From Dicyema japonicum (taxonomy: Eukaryota > Dicyemida > Rhombozoa > Dicyemidae): 64,000 nt of DNA. Shown here piece by piece: positions 1 through 12,039 of this stretch. The notes under the pieces are model-generated. The model did not search any database, was not told where the DNA came from, and worked only from the letters and a program-made list of their open reading frames with translations. The position numbers and the translations under genes were made by a program. Position 1 is the first letter of the stretch, and each line of letters begins with the position of its first letter. The stretch spans positions 1,560,236-1,624,235 of the forward strand of contig RDEW01000007.1 in NCBI GenBank assembly GCA_011109175.1, given 5' to 3'.

Positions 1-370
1 CCGTAATGTTTTTATATAATCCAAAAGACCTACAAAGAGAACAGCAGACTTCAAAATAAGAAGTTGATAGAGTCAAATATAGAAAGTAAATATTTTCTAA
101 CCTCAGATAGAAGGAAACAAATAAATGGCTTGGTCCTCATTAATGGGGGTTGTTTGAACTTTTTACTTGATAGAGTATATTTGCGCCAAACCAGGAATAC
201 ACGCACATCCTGATTGTTCAAAATTCACAATATGCGCACATATAGGAGAAAAGCCACGTATAAGAAATTGTCCACCTGAATTTAAATTCGATTCAAGGAT
301 TAACACATGTAATTGGTCATGGGATAGCAGATGCTATGAATCTTGGGAAGTAAAGAACATATATAATTAG
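1..370 (+). CDS. Chitin-binding (CBM14/peritrophin-A) protein, 3' part
   Basis: 3' end of a gene that starts before the window. Three short introns (3-27, 86-106, 149-173; 25, 21 and 25 nt, all GT-AG) join exons 28-85, 107-148 and 174-370 into one reading frame ending at the stop at 370. The last exon encodes one peritrophin-A domain with the six cysteines in the usual order (ICAK, DCSK, TICA, NCPP, TCNW, SRC) and the aromatic residues expected between them. Such domains bind chitin and occur in peritrophic-matrix proteins, cuticle proteins and at the C-terminus of GH18 chitinases. The preceding about 33 residues (TYKENSRLQN...) are hydrophilic and not recognised. Whether a catalytic domain lies upstream cannot be seen here. 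Family call is firm; full protein type is unknown. Confidence 0.75.
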
Positions 371-976
371 TGAGTTAATATTAATTATGGCTTTTTTCCT
401 AATAAATCGAAAATTTATGAATATTTGAAATTTAAAATACAAAAAATTGATTTTTAAATTAATAAAAATTAATATAATTTAATTTGACAAACTGAAGATA
501 AATGTATCCCGTTTCGAATTTTGTTACCACCCATTCCGACTGAAAGTTTCGATTACGATGCATTCCGGTTTGACTCGTGACGTCGTCATCAGTGTGTTTA
601 TTAAAATCTTGCCATGAGGCATGGATTCCCCCTCTAGCATCAAAGTCTCGTCTAAACGCACGTGTCACCGACCCGGATCTCAATAAAAAAACCTTGATCC
701 GTTCCACTATTGATCGTCATCCTCCTAGTCTTATCAAGATGGTTGATTATTATTTCTCTTGGGTAAAAAATACCACTCTCGACGTCCATGGATGAGAGAG
801 AACAGTATAATTCTTTCAAAATAAAGATAAACGTCTCCTTCTTCAAATCGAGTTTCCGTAGACACAGAACAGCTTGATAAGCTTTTTTCATTACGGCACT
901 TTCAACATTATTTTTTTACATCCAAACAGAAATTCGCATAACTTTAGACTATTCCATTTTTTTATTTTTTATTTAT

Positions 977-1128
977 TAACCCCGATACACCGAGAATTCT
1001 TTCACAACTAATTAAGTGTATCCAGTTTCCACTTCTACCGAAACAGAGTTTATCCGGAATCAACATAAAAGGTAAAAGACGTCCATACTTGCAGTTGTGG
1101 AAACCCCTCCAGTGGAGTGGGGACTATT
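977..1128 (-). repeat. SINE-A copy, 5'-truncated
   Basis: Matches the complete plus-strand SINE-A copy at 51480-51803 in reverse orientation: tail block (cccgatacaccgag), the phrase taattaagtgtatccagt, and the block tggaaacccctccagtgg. The tail lies at the low-coordinate side, so the copy is on the minus strand. The head is missing; it ends inside the middle of the element, beside a minus-strand reverse transcriptase remnant. Confidence 0.75.
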
Positions 1129-1164
1129 CCATAGAGAGAAATAAGCCACGGGATTTACACAATT

Positions 1165-1560
1165 CGAAAATCTTTAAAAAATTCACGTAATCTTCCCTCA
1201 GACACCACTGAACTTTTCGAGACGTCCGATATCAGTACATCTTCCGCGTAAATAATCACGTTAGTACTCGGATTTTTAGGAGCCTGGAAGTCCCTTTTCA
1301 GAAGTGAATCCTCTACATTTCACAAATGATTTTCTCCCCACCAGAAGATTCCTTAACCAATCGAGTAAAAGGAATTTCAGCTGTGACTTGTTGATAAAAC
1401 AGTGTGTCATGCCAGACACTATCAAAAGCCTCTTGTATATTCAAGCAGTCGACACTCAGCTGATACCTGAAATTCTGGACCTTCTAAATCTCAGAGTTCA
1501 AGATAGACAATCTCAACAGGATCTCCATTGGCAAAAGCCCCATTGTTCATGCTGAGAAAA
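1165..1560 (-). pseudogene. LINE reverse transcriptase fragment
   Basis: Minus-strand translation shows RT motif A as IQEAFDSVWHD, followed about 50 residues later by a motif B-like stretch (SEKGLPGS) and by YAEDVLI, a variant of the YADD catalytic box. These motifs are spread over frames with stops between them, so this is a decayed copy of a jockey/CR1-like non-LTR element. The Asp-Asp pair of motif C reads Glu-Asp here, another sign of decay. No flanking duplication was identified. Confidence 0.55.
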
Positions 1561-1934
1561 TTCCTAAATAAACAGACGAAATAAACCGACAAACTCCAGC
1601 AAAAAGTTCATATTTACCAGATGTTCTTCCCTCGAGCATATAACAGGATGCTCGTGGTAAAACAATAAAATTAATAATTACATGCAGGATCAAGTTGGGT
1701 CATATACATTTTCATTGGAAATTGACAGAATCCGGGTGATGCCGGAAATCTGGATATTTAGCAGCCATTTGTAAAGGCTGGCTTTGGTATCTTGACCTTG
1801 TATGTTTTGCGAGATGTGGCATTGAAAAGTAGCTTTACTAGTTTGCTCTCGAATAGACGGTCAATTGTAAACTTTTTCTATGAGTCTCGTGAGATTTGGC
1901 TTAGAAGAGGTGTCCCTTAATACATAATCTTGAT

Positions 1935-2240
1935 ATACGCTGCCGTCGTCATAATTTATGATGTCTCTTTAAATCCTATGATATCTAAGAAACGGTTGAA
2001 GAAGTACATGGACCACATCGAAGAATGGTGCTATGGAAACTCTTTCAGTCGCACGTGAAAGTCTTGTCTGGTAAGGATAACTGAAGCAGGAGGCTGACTG
2101 ATCTAACCTCGGGAGAAGACTATGAAATACCTTGGCCTCCTTATTGAAAAAGCCACAAACGCTCTGTCTGCGCAAGAAATATAAAACTCGAGCCTGAGCC
2201 CTTGTTTTATGTTTTCAACTCCGTAATTCTTACTGGAATG
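1935..2240 (+). pseudogene. LINE RT thumb-region fragment
   Basis: Plus-strand frames give HIEEWCYGNSF and then MKYLGLLIEKATNALS. The latter is the KYLG(V/L) block that follows the catalytic core in jockey-like reverse transcriptases. The pieces sit in shifted frames and carry stops. It resembles the fragment at 3120-3615 (VQDWCD..., LKYLGIVVDE) and is probably an older copy of the same family. Confidence 0.45.
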
Positions 2241-3119
2241 TTATACGGTTTTGAGGGATGGCATGACTCGAAGAAGGCACAATTCCAAAGAAATTAATTT
2301 ATTTTGTTTTCATTTTTTAGTCTCACAGTGCCACATGGTTAGAAAGAAGACCCAAATTTATATTGAACAGAAAAGAAAGATTTTAAAAAATGACTATAAT
2401 AATTTATTCCTAATTCTCCGAGAAAAGAATTATCCATATCTGTGAAATAATAAATTAAACTTTATTTGGGAATTTCGAAACTCAAAAATTCTTAAAAACA
2501 GTGAAACACTTGAAAACTGTGAACTTGATAATTCCTTGTTGAATGGATTTCAAGGATGGAGGCAATTAATGGTGTTATTACTGAAGATATCACCATTTCA
2601 AAAGCTAAGGTATTTGGTGAAAAGGTAGAATCAATGATCTGGAATTTAGTAAAGGCTACACTGATTCAAAGGAAGATTTAATCTTAAACTAATATTTCCT
2701 CACGGAGGAACCAAAAAGCTTGACACAAGATGAAATTAAGAAAAATATGATTGATACGTTAAAAGAAGTTGACCCTGACGTATTTCTAAACATGGATGAA
2801 ACTGGAATCTTTTTTCCAATCTTTTCCTTCTAGAACAATTTCAAATAAAAAATAGGAATATATCAATCAAAAGTGAGTATCACTATAGCTAAAGCGACTG
2901 GAACAATAAAAATAAAATCTTTTGTTATTTGGAAAGTCAAAGACCAAGATGTTAAAAGTTTAGACTTATAAAATTATTTACTATGCAAATAAAAGGGTTT
3001 GGATGACAAGATAACTTGTTAATGTTTTCATCAGTCATCTTAGCGATGAATCAAAATATTAAAGAAAAAAGTTTTTTTTACTGATATAATGGCACGAAGC
3101 CTTATTTTGTCAACTTGTA

Positions 3120-3615
3120 CGATCAAGAATTCTGATGGTATATCGTTAAAAGATCTATTTTAAGCCCCCTGTTATTCAACGTATTTATGGAAGATTTTTC
3201 GTCACCGCTAGACGTCAGGACCAAACTGATCATATACGCTGATGACATTTTAATCTTGGATTCGTCTATGAGGGCATACCTTTCAGAGCGGCGACTAGGA
3301 GCTTTTGTCGACAAAGTCCAGGATTGGTGTGATCGGAGAGTCCTGAGATTCTCCACAGAAAAGTCCAGTTATTTACGGATAAGCAGGCTGGGTAGGCATC
3401 ACTAAGAGCCTTACACTCTTCGCATACCGAGAGTGTCATCTCTGAAATACCTGGGGATTGTAGTAGATGAGAGAGGATCATATCTGAAGGACATCGAAGA
3501 GCGAAGAAGGCTGTGCAAGCACTGTTCTGCACTAGAAGCCTGAAGATGGATGGTGATACCATGCTTTTTGTTTTTCGGAATGTGATGACGGAAGGCCATA
3601 ATTATGATATCTCAC
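3120..3615 (+). pseudogene. LINE RT core and thumb fragment
   Basis: Encodes LLFNVFMEDF, then the catalytic box IIYADDILIL, VQDWCDRRVLRFSTEKS and, after a frameshift, SLKYLGIVVDERGSYL, in the order palm motif C, D and thumb of jockey/R1-like reverse transcriptases. It is truncated at both ends and broken by a stop near 3403. It sits inside the Tigger copy and so is probably a later insertion. Confidence 0.6.
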
Positions 3616-3820
3616 GCATGAAGTAAAGAAGACACAATAAAAATTGTTTCAAAAGGATATGGGCAATTAAATGTTTTGATTACTTTGCTAATGAAGATAT
3701 CATGCAAGATCCTGTTTTGTGTGAGTACAAAAAAGAACTAGCTAATGAAGATAAAATAACTCAAACAGAAACGCTTGACGAGAACGAAATCTTTCGAGAA
3801 CGAATAATGTCGAATAATTA

Positions 3821-4136
3821 ACCCCGGATACACTGAGAAAGAAGTTAAAGTAAAAAACTAATTAAGTGTATCCAGTTTCCACTTCCACAGAAACAGAGTC
3901 CATCCGGAATCAACATAAAGTGTAAGACGTCCATTACATGCAGTTGTGGAATCCCCTCCAGTGGAGTGGGGGAGAGCAAATGATCCTTTTTCGTGCCGGC
4001 CTGGCACTGGTCGCCACCTAAACAGGTGGATCACATGACGCCACTCTAATAGGAAGAGAGAAGAGGAACAGACGAACAAACAGAAACTTCAACCAATTAG
4101 CCACGAAGCACCACATGGAACCACGCGGCTAAAGTA
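3821..4136 (-). repeat. SINE-A, near full length
   Basis: About 315 bases, almost colinear with the reverse complement of 51480-51803. From tail to head it shows the accccggatacactgag end, the taattaagtgtatccag block, the cctccagtggagtggggg block, cctggcactggtcgcc, and the head with accacatggaaccacgcggc. It is inserted in the Tigger remnant. The head lacks a clear A/B box pair, so a tRNA origin cannot be shown. Confidence 0.8.
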
Positions 4137-4319
4137 AAATCCAAATAATGTCGACGAGGAAATTATTGGTGCTGAAAATGGAGAGATTATTATTATATAT
4201 TAAAAAATAAATATTAATTACAATGAAATTAGTATATTTATTTCCTTCACAATCCGAAAAGCATCCAAAGTTTTTTTGTTCGGATTAATAAAGGGTTTAC
4301 TGTATTTCAAAAACCGGAC

Positions 4320-5130
4320 AATCTTTACTGTAAAGGAAAAACATTGCATGGGGAATTTTTAGGAGTCAATGATAGAGATGATGAATACTCATATAATCTT
4401 CAAAGAGAATCCAGAACTTGAACTGAAATTTCTGTTTTTTATCGATCTGCTGTATTTTTAACAAATACTTCATCAATGACTCATTAAAGAGCATCTCAGT
4501 CAAAAAAACCGTAGAAAATATCAAGCAAGATTACAAAAGTTTACTAGTTCCAAGCTAGTAAATATTTTTTTATCAGAAAAGGAGTGATTCCTCATTTCGA
4601 ACATTGGCCAGTTAGCCAAGGGGTAAATTGGTCGGAAGGTTAAGGAGGTGACGTACCTCTATTGCACGAAATCTCTCAAGATGGATATTGCCTTCCGTTC
4701 CCCTTTTTGTACCGATTTACGAAATGATGGACACAGGGGACATGGAATACACAGAAGTTTCTAAAAAATATGATACAATAACTCTGGGTACTAATCTTAC
4801 CTGGCTCATAATCAGAGGAATTCGGAAAATCATCTCAGAGGGTGCAAAGCAACTGTCAAGTAATTATTAATACTTGAACGGTAATATCCTCTGATCTTTT
4901 CCCGAATTGATCAGTGGGAGTGAATTTCTTTAAAAAAAGCATTTTCAGCCATTAATATTTTCAATTAATTTTTATTTTTTATTTACTTAAATATTAATGA
5001 TATTTTTTAATACGTCTATTTTATTTATAGACATTTCCCTCCAAAATAATGAATGACTAAAATCCTGTTCTTTTAGATTAAAAGTCCTTCTGGCACGACA
5101 TAGTAGTTGAAAAGGATCTTCCTACCTTCT
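4320..5130. other. Intergenic; repeat family D at about 4603-4700
   Basis: Mostly AT-rich unique sequence. At about 4603-4700 there is a copy of a short repeat (ccagttagccaagg...ggtcggaaggttaagg...gacgtacctctattgc) also found near 8247 and 18123. It begins like a Pol III A-box (TAGCCAAGGGGTAA) but no B-box follows. An open frame at 4688-4870 downstream has no recognised similarity and is not called as a gene. Confidence 0.4.
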
Positions 5131-6465
5131 CCCTGATCAAATCCACTTGTGAAGATTACATTATGAAAACTCTTCCGCCAAAGAATGAAGTGATGCCCGC
5201 GACGGTAGGATGTGTGATGAAAATGGAAGAGGCCGAACTTACTTCTCCACCTCTCTTTTGAAGCAGTAGCCTGAAATAGACTATCAGAAGATAGATTTTG
5301 ATCAGCACAAGCAGACGCTCTTCCTTGAGTTCCTTAAATTAATTTGTTATTTTATTTATTTTATTGAACCAAAAAACCACCGTAATATCCAAAATAACAA
5401 TTTCAGGTGATCCCAGCCTCCCTCAACAGTCTCCGCATCTTTTCTCGGTGTTCCGACTACGTTTCTGCGCATTTTCGATATGGACGGGGTCCGCATACTC
5501 GAGTTCTTCGCAGAGACACTGGTTCCAGTCGCCTCTATCATATTTTCTAAGTTTCTTGGCAGAATTTCCACTCGGGAATATTTCCTTAGTAGGTTTGCTG
5601 CCTTCACTTGAATGTTGCATGTCTTGTCCAAATTCGTTGCAGAAAGGTTAGATCCCCAGATATTACATGTGTATCATATTGTAGCCTCGATGAACTGTTT
5701 GTATATGACATCCAGACCACTCAGATCTTTTTTGTCTCTTACGCCTTCAGAAAGTTGATTTTCTTCGTACAAGTTAATAACATATTTTCGACATGTTTTG
5801 TAAAGGTTAAGAAGGTGTCAAAGGTAACTCCCAGGATTTTCTGGTATTTATTTTGCGGAATAATTTTCCCATCCAGTGTGACGTCAATTGATACTTTCCC
5901 TAGTCTTCTGTTTGTCGTGAATAGGGTCAACACCGACTTCTCCGGGCTAGCAGTCAATTGATTTTCCCAAAGCCATAAACTTAATTTATTCATATTGTCC
6001 TGTATTCTTTTCGTTGCTTCTACAATACTCACATCCCTCGAGGCAATGACTATATCATCAGCATGCGTTAACAGTATGTCATCGTCCCCCTGAGGGAGTG
6101 GCAAGTCATCCATCATAACGTTGAACAATAGGAAAGATAATGGGAAGCCCTGGGGAACGTCATTTGCTGAAAGTCTCGATGCGGAACATCGATTGCCATA
6201 GTGTACTCGTCCTCGTCGACCACTCAAGAAATTTCCCAACCATAATTTCAGGTTTGCGTCAATGTTGGACGAATATATGTTGTGCGCGATAATCTTCCTC
6301 GAAACCGAGTCAAAAGCCTTCTGGATATCAATTGAGCATACAATCGTCTTTTTCTGTCCTGGTCTTTTGTTAAGGCCATCTGTTGTGAACTTATGACTTT
6401 GTGTTGGACTTACCACTTACCAAAGATTGTAAGCCTGAGGTTAATAAATAAATAAATAAATAAAT
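5130..6465 (+). repeat. SINE-B split by a LINE insertion
   Basis: Left part (about 5140-5345) matches copies at 38030-38300 and 61610-61870: the blocks aagtgatgcccgcgacggta, cttacttctccacctctctt and the cagcacaagcagacg block. The right part (about 6390-6465) carries the end of the same element (gtgttggacttaccacttac, taagcctgaggtt, then TAAATAAATAAA). The two halves are separated by about 1.05 kb of minus-strand LINE. The parent therefore appears to be a plus-strand SINE interrupted by a later insertion. Confidence 0.65.
5348..6400 (-). mobile_element. Jockey-like LINE, 5'-truncated, inserted in SINE-B
   Basis: Minus-strand reading frame at 5739-6416 carries the reverse transcriptase palm: CSIDIQKAFDSVSR (motif A), VPQGFPLSFLLFN (motif B), LTHADDIVIAS (the YADD box with His for Tyr), and KILGVTFD (thumb). 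Frames at 5350-5740 continue into the C-terminal region. The low-coordinate side (5348-5366) is a T-rich run, the complement of an (AATAAAA)-type 3' tail, so this is the 3' end. The 5' end stops just before motif A. The 226-codon open stretch suggests a fairly young insertion. Confidence 0.7.
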
Positions 6466-6509
6466 TTTGGATTAAAATACTCTACTGATTGTTAACATTT
6501 TCATTTATT

Positions 6510-7155
6510 ATGCTAAATAAAAGAATACTAGGAGACGCTGAAGATGTACTAAGGAGGAAAACACTGGCAAATGGCAATGGCTAAACTGAAGAAAGGATGG
6601 CTAAGAGCCAAAAAACTTGGAATTGACATCAGATGCAGGTTTTACAACACGTTTGTGAAACCGATCCTACTGTACAACGCTGGGACATGGGGAAGTTCCT
6701 TCAATGAACTATTGAAACTGGATTCGTTCCATAGAAGGCAACTAAGAAGCTTACTCGGAATGGAGTGGCCACGTAGAATATTAACCACTGGTATCTACAA
6801 CAAGTGTATGTGTTCTTACATCAGCAAGAATGTGATAGATGCTCGGTGGAGGCTATTTGGACATGTACTAAGAATGAACCCGGACGCACCCGCTAATAAA
6901 GCGATGGAAGATTACTTTGACAGTTGCGACAAACCCTTCCAGGATGACCTAAATCGAAACTTCCGACTACCTTAAACAAAAACCTAAATCGTGTGAAAAA
7001 AATCTAAAGACAAGGGACGACCTGGACGAATTGAGATCACTCGCATTCGACAGAGGAAGATGGAAAAGACTAACTATAAATATTGTTTCTTTAAGTGTTG
7101 CACATGCGGGGATATAAACATTATGGCTTTCGTGAAAGTGCCTTAATAATAATAA
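6510..7155 (+). mobile_element. LINE 3' end with tail shared by SINEs
   Basis: Plus-strand frame 6571-6975 encodes the C-terminal part of a non-LTR protein: KPILLYNAGTWG, FHRRQLRSLLGMEWP and ARWRLFGHVLRM, typical of the region after the RT domain. The 3' UTR (about 6990-7140) ends gcacatgcggggatat...attatggctttcgtgaaagtgcc followed by (TAA)n. The reverse complement of this end recurs at about 46489, 49338 and 52755 as the tail of unrelated-bodied SINEs. The element is 5'-truncated. Confidence 0.7.
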
Positions 7156-7159
7156 AAGA

Positions 7160-9235
7160 ATAGTGCTGTCGACTTGAATATCAAGTAATACGTGGACTCC
7201 AAAATTCTTGAGGATTCTAATTCAGGTTACTGCATTCATGAAGGAGATGGAAAGGATGTCTGTAGAGTATAAATACAGATTCAACGTAGCACTCGAAACC
7301 TCAGGGCTATTAAACTTGAGTGGGAGAAGAGACGGTCTTCTTTGATGTCGGGTGAAAATAAATTGAACCAAAAATATTATAACTCCCAACTATGACATCA
7401 AATTTGTGACAAAGCCAAATGTTCGATGAAAATTGCAACTTTATTCAACCGAAAAAAAGTAAAAAGGTATATTTGAGGCCTTTTATTTTACAAGTAAGGT
7501 TGCTTAGACTCTTCTACAGAGTCTTCCTCAAAATGTTCGATGAAAATGCAAATTAAATATTTTCATTAAACTCATTAAATTTACCGCAGAATGTATGACA
7601 CGTAATATTCGGATTAGTTAATGGCAATTGATTATTAATATTTGCAACCAGAACTCAGAGAGTTACCCCCTTATTACCCCGAGACAAATATTTGGAAGAA
7701 CCGTCGGATCATTGATAACAAGTAAGACTTTAAATCTAAATACAGTAACAACCACTCAAGCAGAGTAAAAAATCAAAATGTTTTAAAATAAAGATTATCA
7801 ATTTAAAGGAAATCGATCTGAATTGGCTTGATTTATCATTTTTGTAAGCATATCAGATCTATGTAATTTTAGGATTTATACAGATTTTCATTTTTGTCAC
7901 TACAAATGAATCATAATAAATACATTTGGTTGTAGTCGTTCGAACTGAGAGAACTACAATAGTGAACAAACTGAATACTCGTTGGGATTAGAGGTAGGTG
8001 CAGCTTGACATGAAGATTCAATTTGCTTTAGAAATTCATCCTTCAAATTATAAAGAAAAGTACAATTTGTTTTTTATCCATCCAATTTTCATTTTTTTCC
8101 TGTATTTATATTCAAAATCAACGCAATAATTTCCTTCTTTTTCTTATACATTTAACCACAAGGATACATTATTATATATTTTAATCAATAATTTTCCATG
8201 TAATACCTGGCAATCAATAGTAATCTCCCTCACACTTGACTGACTGGTTAACCGCGTGGCTGATTGATCGAAGGATCGAGGTAGTGATGTGCATCTATTG
8301 CGCAGAATGATGGATGAAAGCTCCTCCACTTGAAAGAGAGGATTTGCTCCAACACGTACTTGGGAAGTCGATGATAGTCCTTATCTTCTTTCTTTTTGTG
8401 TTAATGGACAAGGTGACAAACTCGGGAGACATTTGAAATCTAAAGTCTGAACAAAGGAAGCGTCGAATCTCGTCCAGCCCAAAATTGAAATAGCTTGATT
8501 GATCCCCCATCATGGCTACGCGTAGAAGATGATAGTTAATATGATTCTATATCTTTGCTAATAGCTCCCACTCCAGTCACGGTTTTGGTACCCTAATTTT
8601 TTGTTTTTATAATTTTAACTGCCAATTTCCAGGATTACTGTAATTTTTTCATTTTTGAAATAGCAAATACTTATCCCTTAACTAGACCACTCTTGATAAC
8701 TCGAGATTGACTTGAGTCCATATAAGTATTTTTTGATGGGCAAGTGTTAGGTAATCTGGACTTGGTTACTGCTTATAATTACTAGCAACAAGAGACAGAA
8801 TCCTATAAGCTATGATTATATACGTGCCGATGATCACGTTCACCAATCGATTCCACCCTCCTCTAATCAAGGCCAGACTCAGGTTGTTGTTTATAGACGA
8901 ATAATTTCCTCCAATATTATTTTGAAAAACAAAGAAAAACATAATATGCTAACAATTAATTAATTATTGATTTTTGTGGTTTGCCATTTTATCAAATTTT
9001 TAAAGAATGTTAAAAAGTCAGCAATATAATTTGTAGAATTTGTAGAATTATATTTATTAGTGTTAAATTATGTCAAGCTGAGAGCCTCAACTACCTTGCT
9101 TTGCCAAAATTATCGAACAAATTCTTAGCAGATAAATATTGATTTCCTAGCATATTTCAAGTGTACCACGTCTAATTAATGTGAGAATGATTAAAATGTA
9201 AATTTCAAAATGTATTAGGTTCTCATGTTAACCAT
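7160..9235. other. Intergenic, AT-rich; one repeat-D copy
   Basis: No gene is supported. A repeat-D copy lies at about 8247-8345 (gactggttaaccgcgtggc, gatcgaaggatcgaggtag). A 6-bp palindromic pair (gactcttctacagagtc) occurs near 7508 in otherwise low-complexity DNA. The remaining sequence shows no coding or structural signal I can name. Confidence 0.35.
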
Positions 9236-9239
9236 CGAG

Positions 9240-10255
9240 ATCAACTGGGAAAGCCACTGGGTTTCTCGGATGACTTTGTTGAGAGGAAGGTATGGGAAGT
9301 GGATACGATATTGTAAATTATAAAGTAAACATTGCTAATTAATTTATGCGGGAGTAATATGAAACGGTAGGACTTGCCAACCTGTTTCTACCCAGACAGT
9401 CTCCCTAAGAAATCAACAAACACAGGGTTATCTTTGAAGACAAGTCCCAGATACTTTAGTGCGGTTTTTGAAACCCCAAATAAGATTTTCGATAGTTCCG
9501 CCAACCTTGCACATTTTTCCTTCCAACCATAGGGGAATCGCCATTAGAGAAACTCAGTGTATATCTCATCTATGCATTAGCAGACTCACTGGAGACATAA
9601 CCCTGAGTTAATTATCAATAACTACACCCATAATGGCAAAAACTCAAACTCAATTTGACGAAACCAAAGTTTAATGACAAAAATAAAAACAAATGTAATT
9701 AAACAATCTATTAATACACCACAATAATTTCCAAAACGCACTCAAGTGAAAAATTGATTCTCCTGTTTAGGAAAAACCCAATGTAGGGGCGGCATCAAAA
9801 AAGATCTCTTTTCTATTCAATGGGAGAGGTTTCCGTAATGGCGGATATGGATAGACGTCTCCAAAAACTTAAGATTCTGAGCTTGTTTCCGTATCGTATG
9901 GCATTCCAGATTTCCTTTGCACGTGTCTATTTTCCAGAGTTTTTCAAAGGGCAAATGACTGATATGCCCTGACTATTTCTTCCACCCTGAGAGTGTCCAG
10001 ATTGTCCTTGTGTCAATTGCCTCCCATGTACAACAGGCTTATCTTTACCCTCGCGTTGTGAATAGCCTTCAGTTTGTTGACCAGAAAATCATATTTATGG
10101 AACTTTACCACTTCTACCTGTTTTAGGCAATTTTGGGAGGTTATCCAAAACGTGGTTGTTTCCTCGTCTTTCATAAAGAAAAATATACTGTTTGTTGTCG
10201 GCCACAGTGTATCCGTGTTGATCGGAGTGTTCATTTGATCAGGGACTCACCTTTA
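9240..10255 (-). pseudogene. LINE remnant, badly decayed
   Basis: Minus-strand translation of about 9400-9530 gives fragments such as CARLAELSKILFGVSKTAL and KYLGLVFKDNPV, resembling the RT thumb block. Frames around 10013-10230 also read as part of the same degraded element. A short SINE-like segment (about 9780-9870, containing ggcggcatcaaaaaag and gcggatatggatag) lies between. Heavily mutated; weak call. Confidence 0.35.
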
Positions 10256-10269
10256 TCCGGCATGTTGAA

Positions 10270-10760
10270 AACAAAGTAACTTCTGCTCTGAATAAAATGA
10301 GAATTTTAAAAGTGCTCTCAAAAAACACTTAGAGACCAAACTGGTGTCTTTGCCACGATTTACAAACAATTTATTCGACCAACGATGACGTATGCAAGTC
10401 CTTCATGGGCAATGAAATGTCACGATCTTCCTCATTGAAATTATCTGCAATCGAGGAGACTGCAATAAAGTTAATTGGACCAGATCACAATATCCAACCT
10501 ATTGAAAACTTTTTAATCGAACTACAACGGAAACTATTAAAGGAGGCTATTCTACCGAGCTGCCCTCTATTCCAAATACTATCGAATTATCTACAATCAT
10601 ACAGAAATTTTGAGCCGATGCCATGTCCAATGAGAAGAGCTGTTCAGGATTCTCGACCCGCCGGACTCGTCCTCACCTTTGTTGGTCTGATATCACTTAG
10701 TTAGATGATAACTTTTATTTCTTTCTCTTTGACCCAGTGATCCTGGGGGTAATAATAATA
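10270..10760 (+). pseudogene. LINE C-terminal fragment with (TAA)n tail
   Basis: Plus-strand frames show LNKMRILKVLS, then a YKQFIRPTMTYASPSWA-like segment and LSAIEETAIKLI, matching the post-RT region (YxxxIxPxxxYASxxW) of jockey-like elements. The segment ends with agtgatcctgggggtaataataataat, a microsatellite-type 3' end. Frameshifted and 5'-truncated. Confidence 0.5.
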
Positions 10761-10764
10761 ATAA

Positions 10765-12035
10765 TTTGAATCTCCACAAAATATTTTCCTGCTACAAATT
10801 GGAGTTAGTGGATCTTGTTTTTTTCCTTTTTATCTCATATTGAAGGCATAAATTCAGGGGGATCGTTCTTGATTTATTATTCTATCTGCGGTAAAAACTG
10901 TTCAACATTCTTTTTGTCGCGAAATGGTCGACGACTTCTGTACTTGCAATGGTCGCGTTTAGTTTCTCTGTTATCAAAAAAAAGGTTGTAGAAAAAACAG
11001 AATTCCATCCGTTGCTAGGAAACTGTCTTGTACCCCGCGAAATCGCCAGATTTACTTTATCGGTTTGAAATGGTTTTTTCTCAAATTTCTTAAACATTGG
11101 ATTTCCTTCAGTGACTTTGTTTCTGATCCTTTAAGTTCTCCAATGTTGTACTTTTTGGAGTTTTTTATTTTTCTTTGACTCAACGAATTTCCTCTCTCAT
11201 CAGGCGATAACTTGTCTTATGTTCCTGGTCTCCGATTAACTGGAGAGCCACACATTCAGTTTGGTGGCTGACAACTTCAAGGCCTTTTACAAATGGATCT
11301 TTTGGAAGGTATAATCAATTGAAGTAACGATAATGACATATATCAGTCCACATTGTCGAAGAAGACGCTCGAGAATATATTTGTTGAGACAAAATATCAA
11401 AAGAGGGAGTGGGCAATCCTTTTATTAATAATCGTTAAAGTATTAGGAGCATACGGCAGTCGCCTTGACTGCGTGGCTATTCCCTCTTAGGATTGGGAGT
11501 GAGATTCGCTCGTTATATCTACTTGTAATTTGTTTGGAGAGCTGATGACTTAGTTTCTTAGAGGCTTGCACTAAATAGAACAGACATATCGATTGTCCTC
11601 ATTTTTCAAATATATTTAAGTATTGGTCCAATTTTGAGGTAGAACCTTCTAGGATTCTTCTCCTAGGACTTCTAGGATTGACGAGTGACGCCGTTATCAG
11701 TGATTAATCACTGTGGAACCAGATTGTCTCAGAGACTCACGTAAGCATAAAAAAAGGAAATTAAGAATATCTTCAATGTCTAGGTCTTGGATTAATTAGC
11801 ATAACTGTTATATACTTCTTGAAGAAAGTGAGTTCTTCCTAAGCTGAGTGAGTGATGGAAACATTACTATTCGTTGGCGGAATTATTATCAGTATCCTCC
11901 ATCTCTCACTGTGAACCTGTTGGTATTGTCTGTTAAACAACAAGTGGTTAATTAGTCAGAAATTTAGGTAGTAGTGTACCTTTATAATACTAAAAGTCCA
12001 TGTTTTCCTTGTGATGTGACAATCTGATGGACTAA
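10765..12035. other. Intergenic with short repeats
   Basis: A copy of another short repeat lies at about 11447-11515 (cagtcgccttgactgcgtgg, then ctattccctcttagg); it recurs near 46290 and, inverted, near 42965 and 49930. No gene is supported in the remaining sequence. Confidence 0.35.
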
Positions 12036-12039
12036 GGAG

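Larger units (their letters stand above)
2290..4302 (+). mobile_element. Pogo/Tigger DNA transposon, degenerate and interrupted
   Basis: Plus-strand pieces of a Tigger-type DDE transposase. Around 2340 there is a basic stretch (KKTQIYIEQKRKI) like the start of the HTH domain. At 2770-2830 the block VDPDVFLNMDETGIFF carries the first catalytic Asp in the family's N(M/A)DETG(I/L)F motif. About 2870-2950 gives SITIAKATGTIKIKSFVIWK, as in the block after that Asp. At 3615-3660 a segment like TIKNCFK occurs, and VDEEIIGAENG near 4150. The right end (about 4252-4302, ending ..gggtttactg followed by TA) looks like a pogo terminal repeat with its TA target. A LINE fragment (3120-3615) and a SINE-A (3821-4136) lie inside. 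Frameshifts and stops make it non-autonomous. The left terminus was not located. Confidence 0.55.

Noticed and set aside
459-891. Overlapping open frames on both strands (72-82 codons)
   Set aside because: No family resemblance, no splice-supported extension, and codon content no better than random AT-rich sequence.
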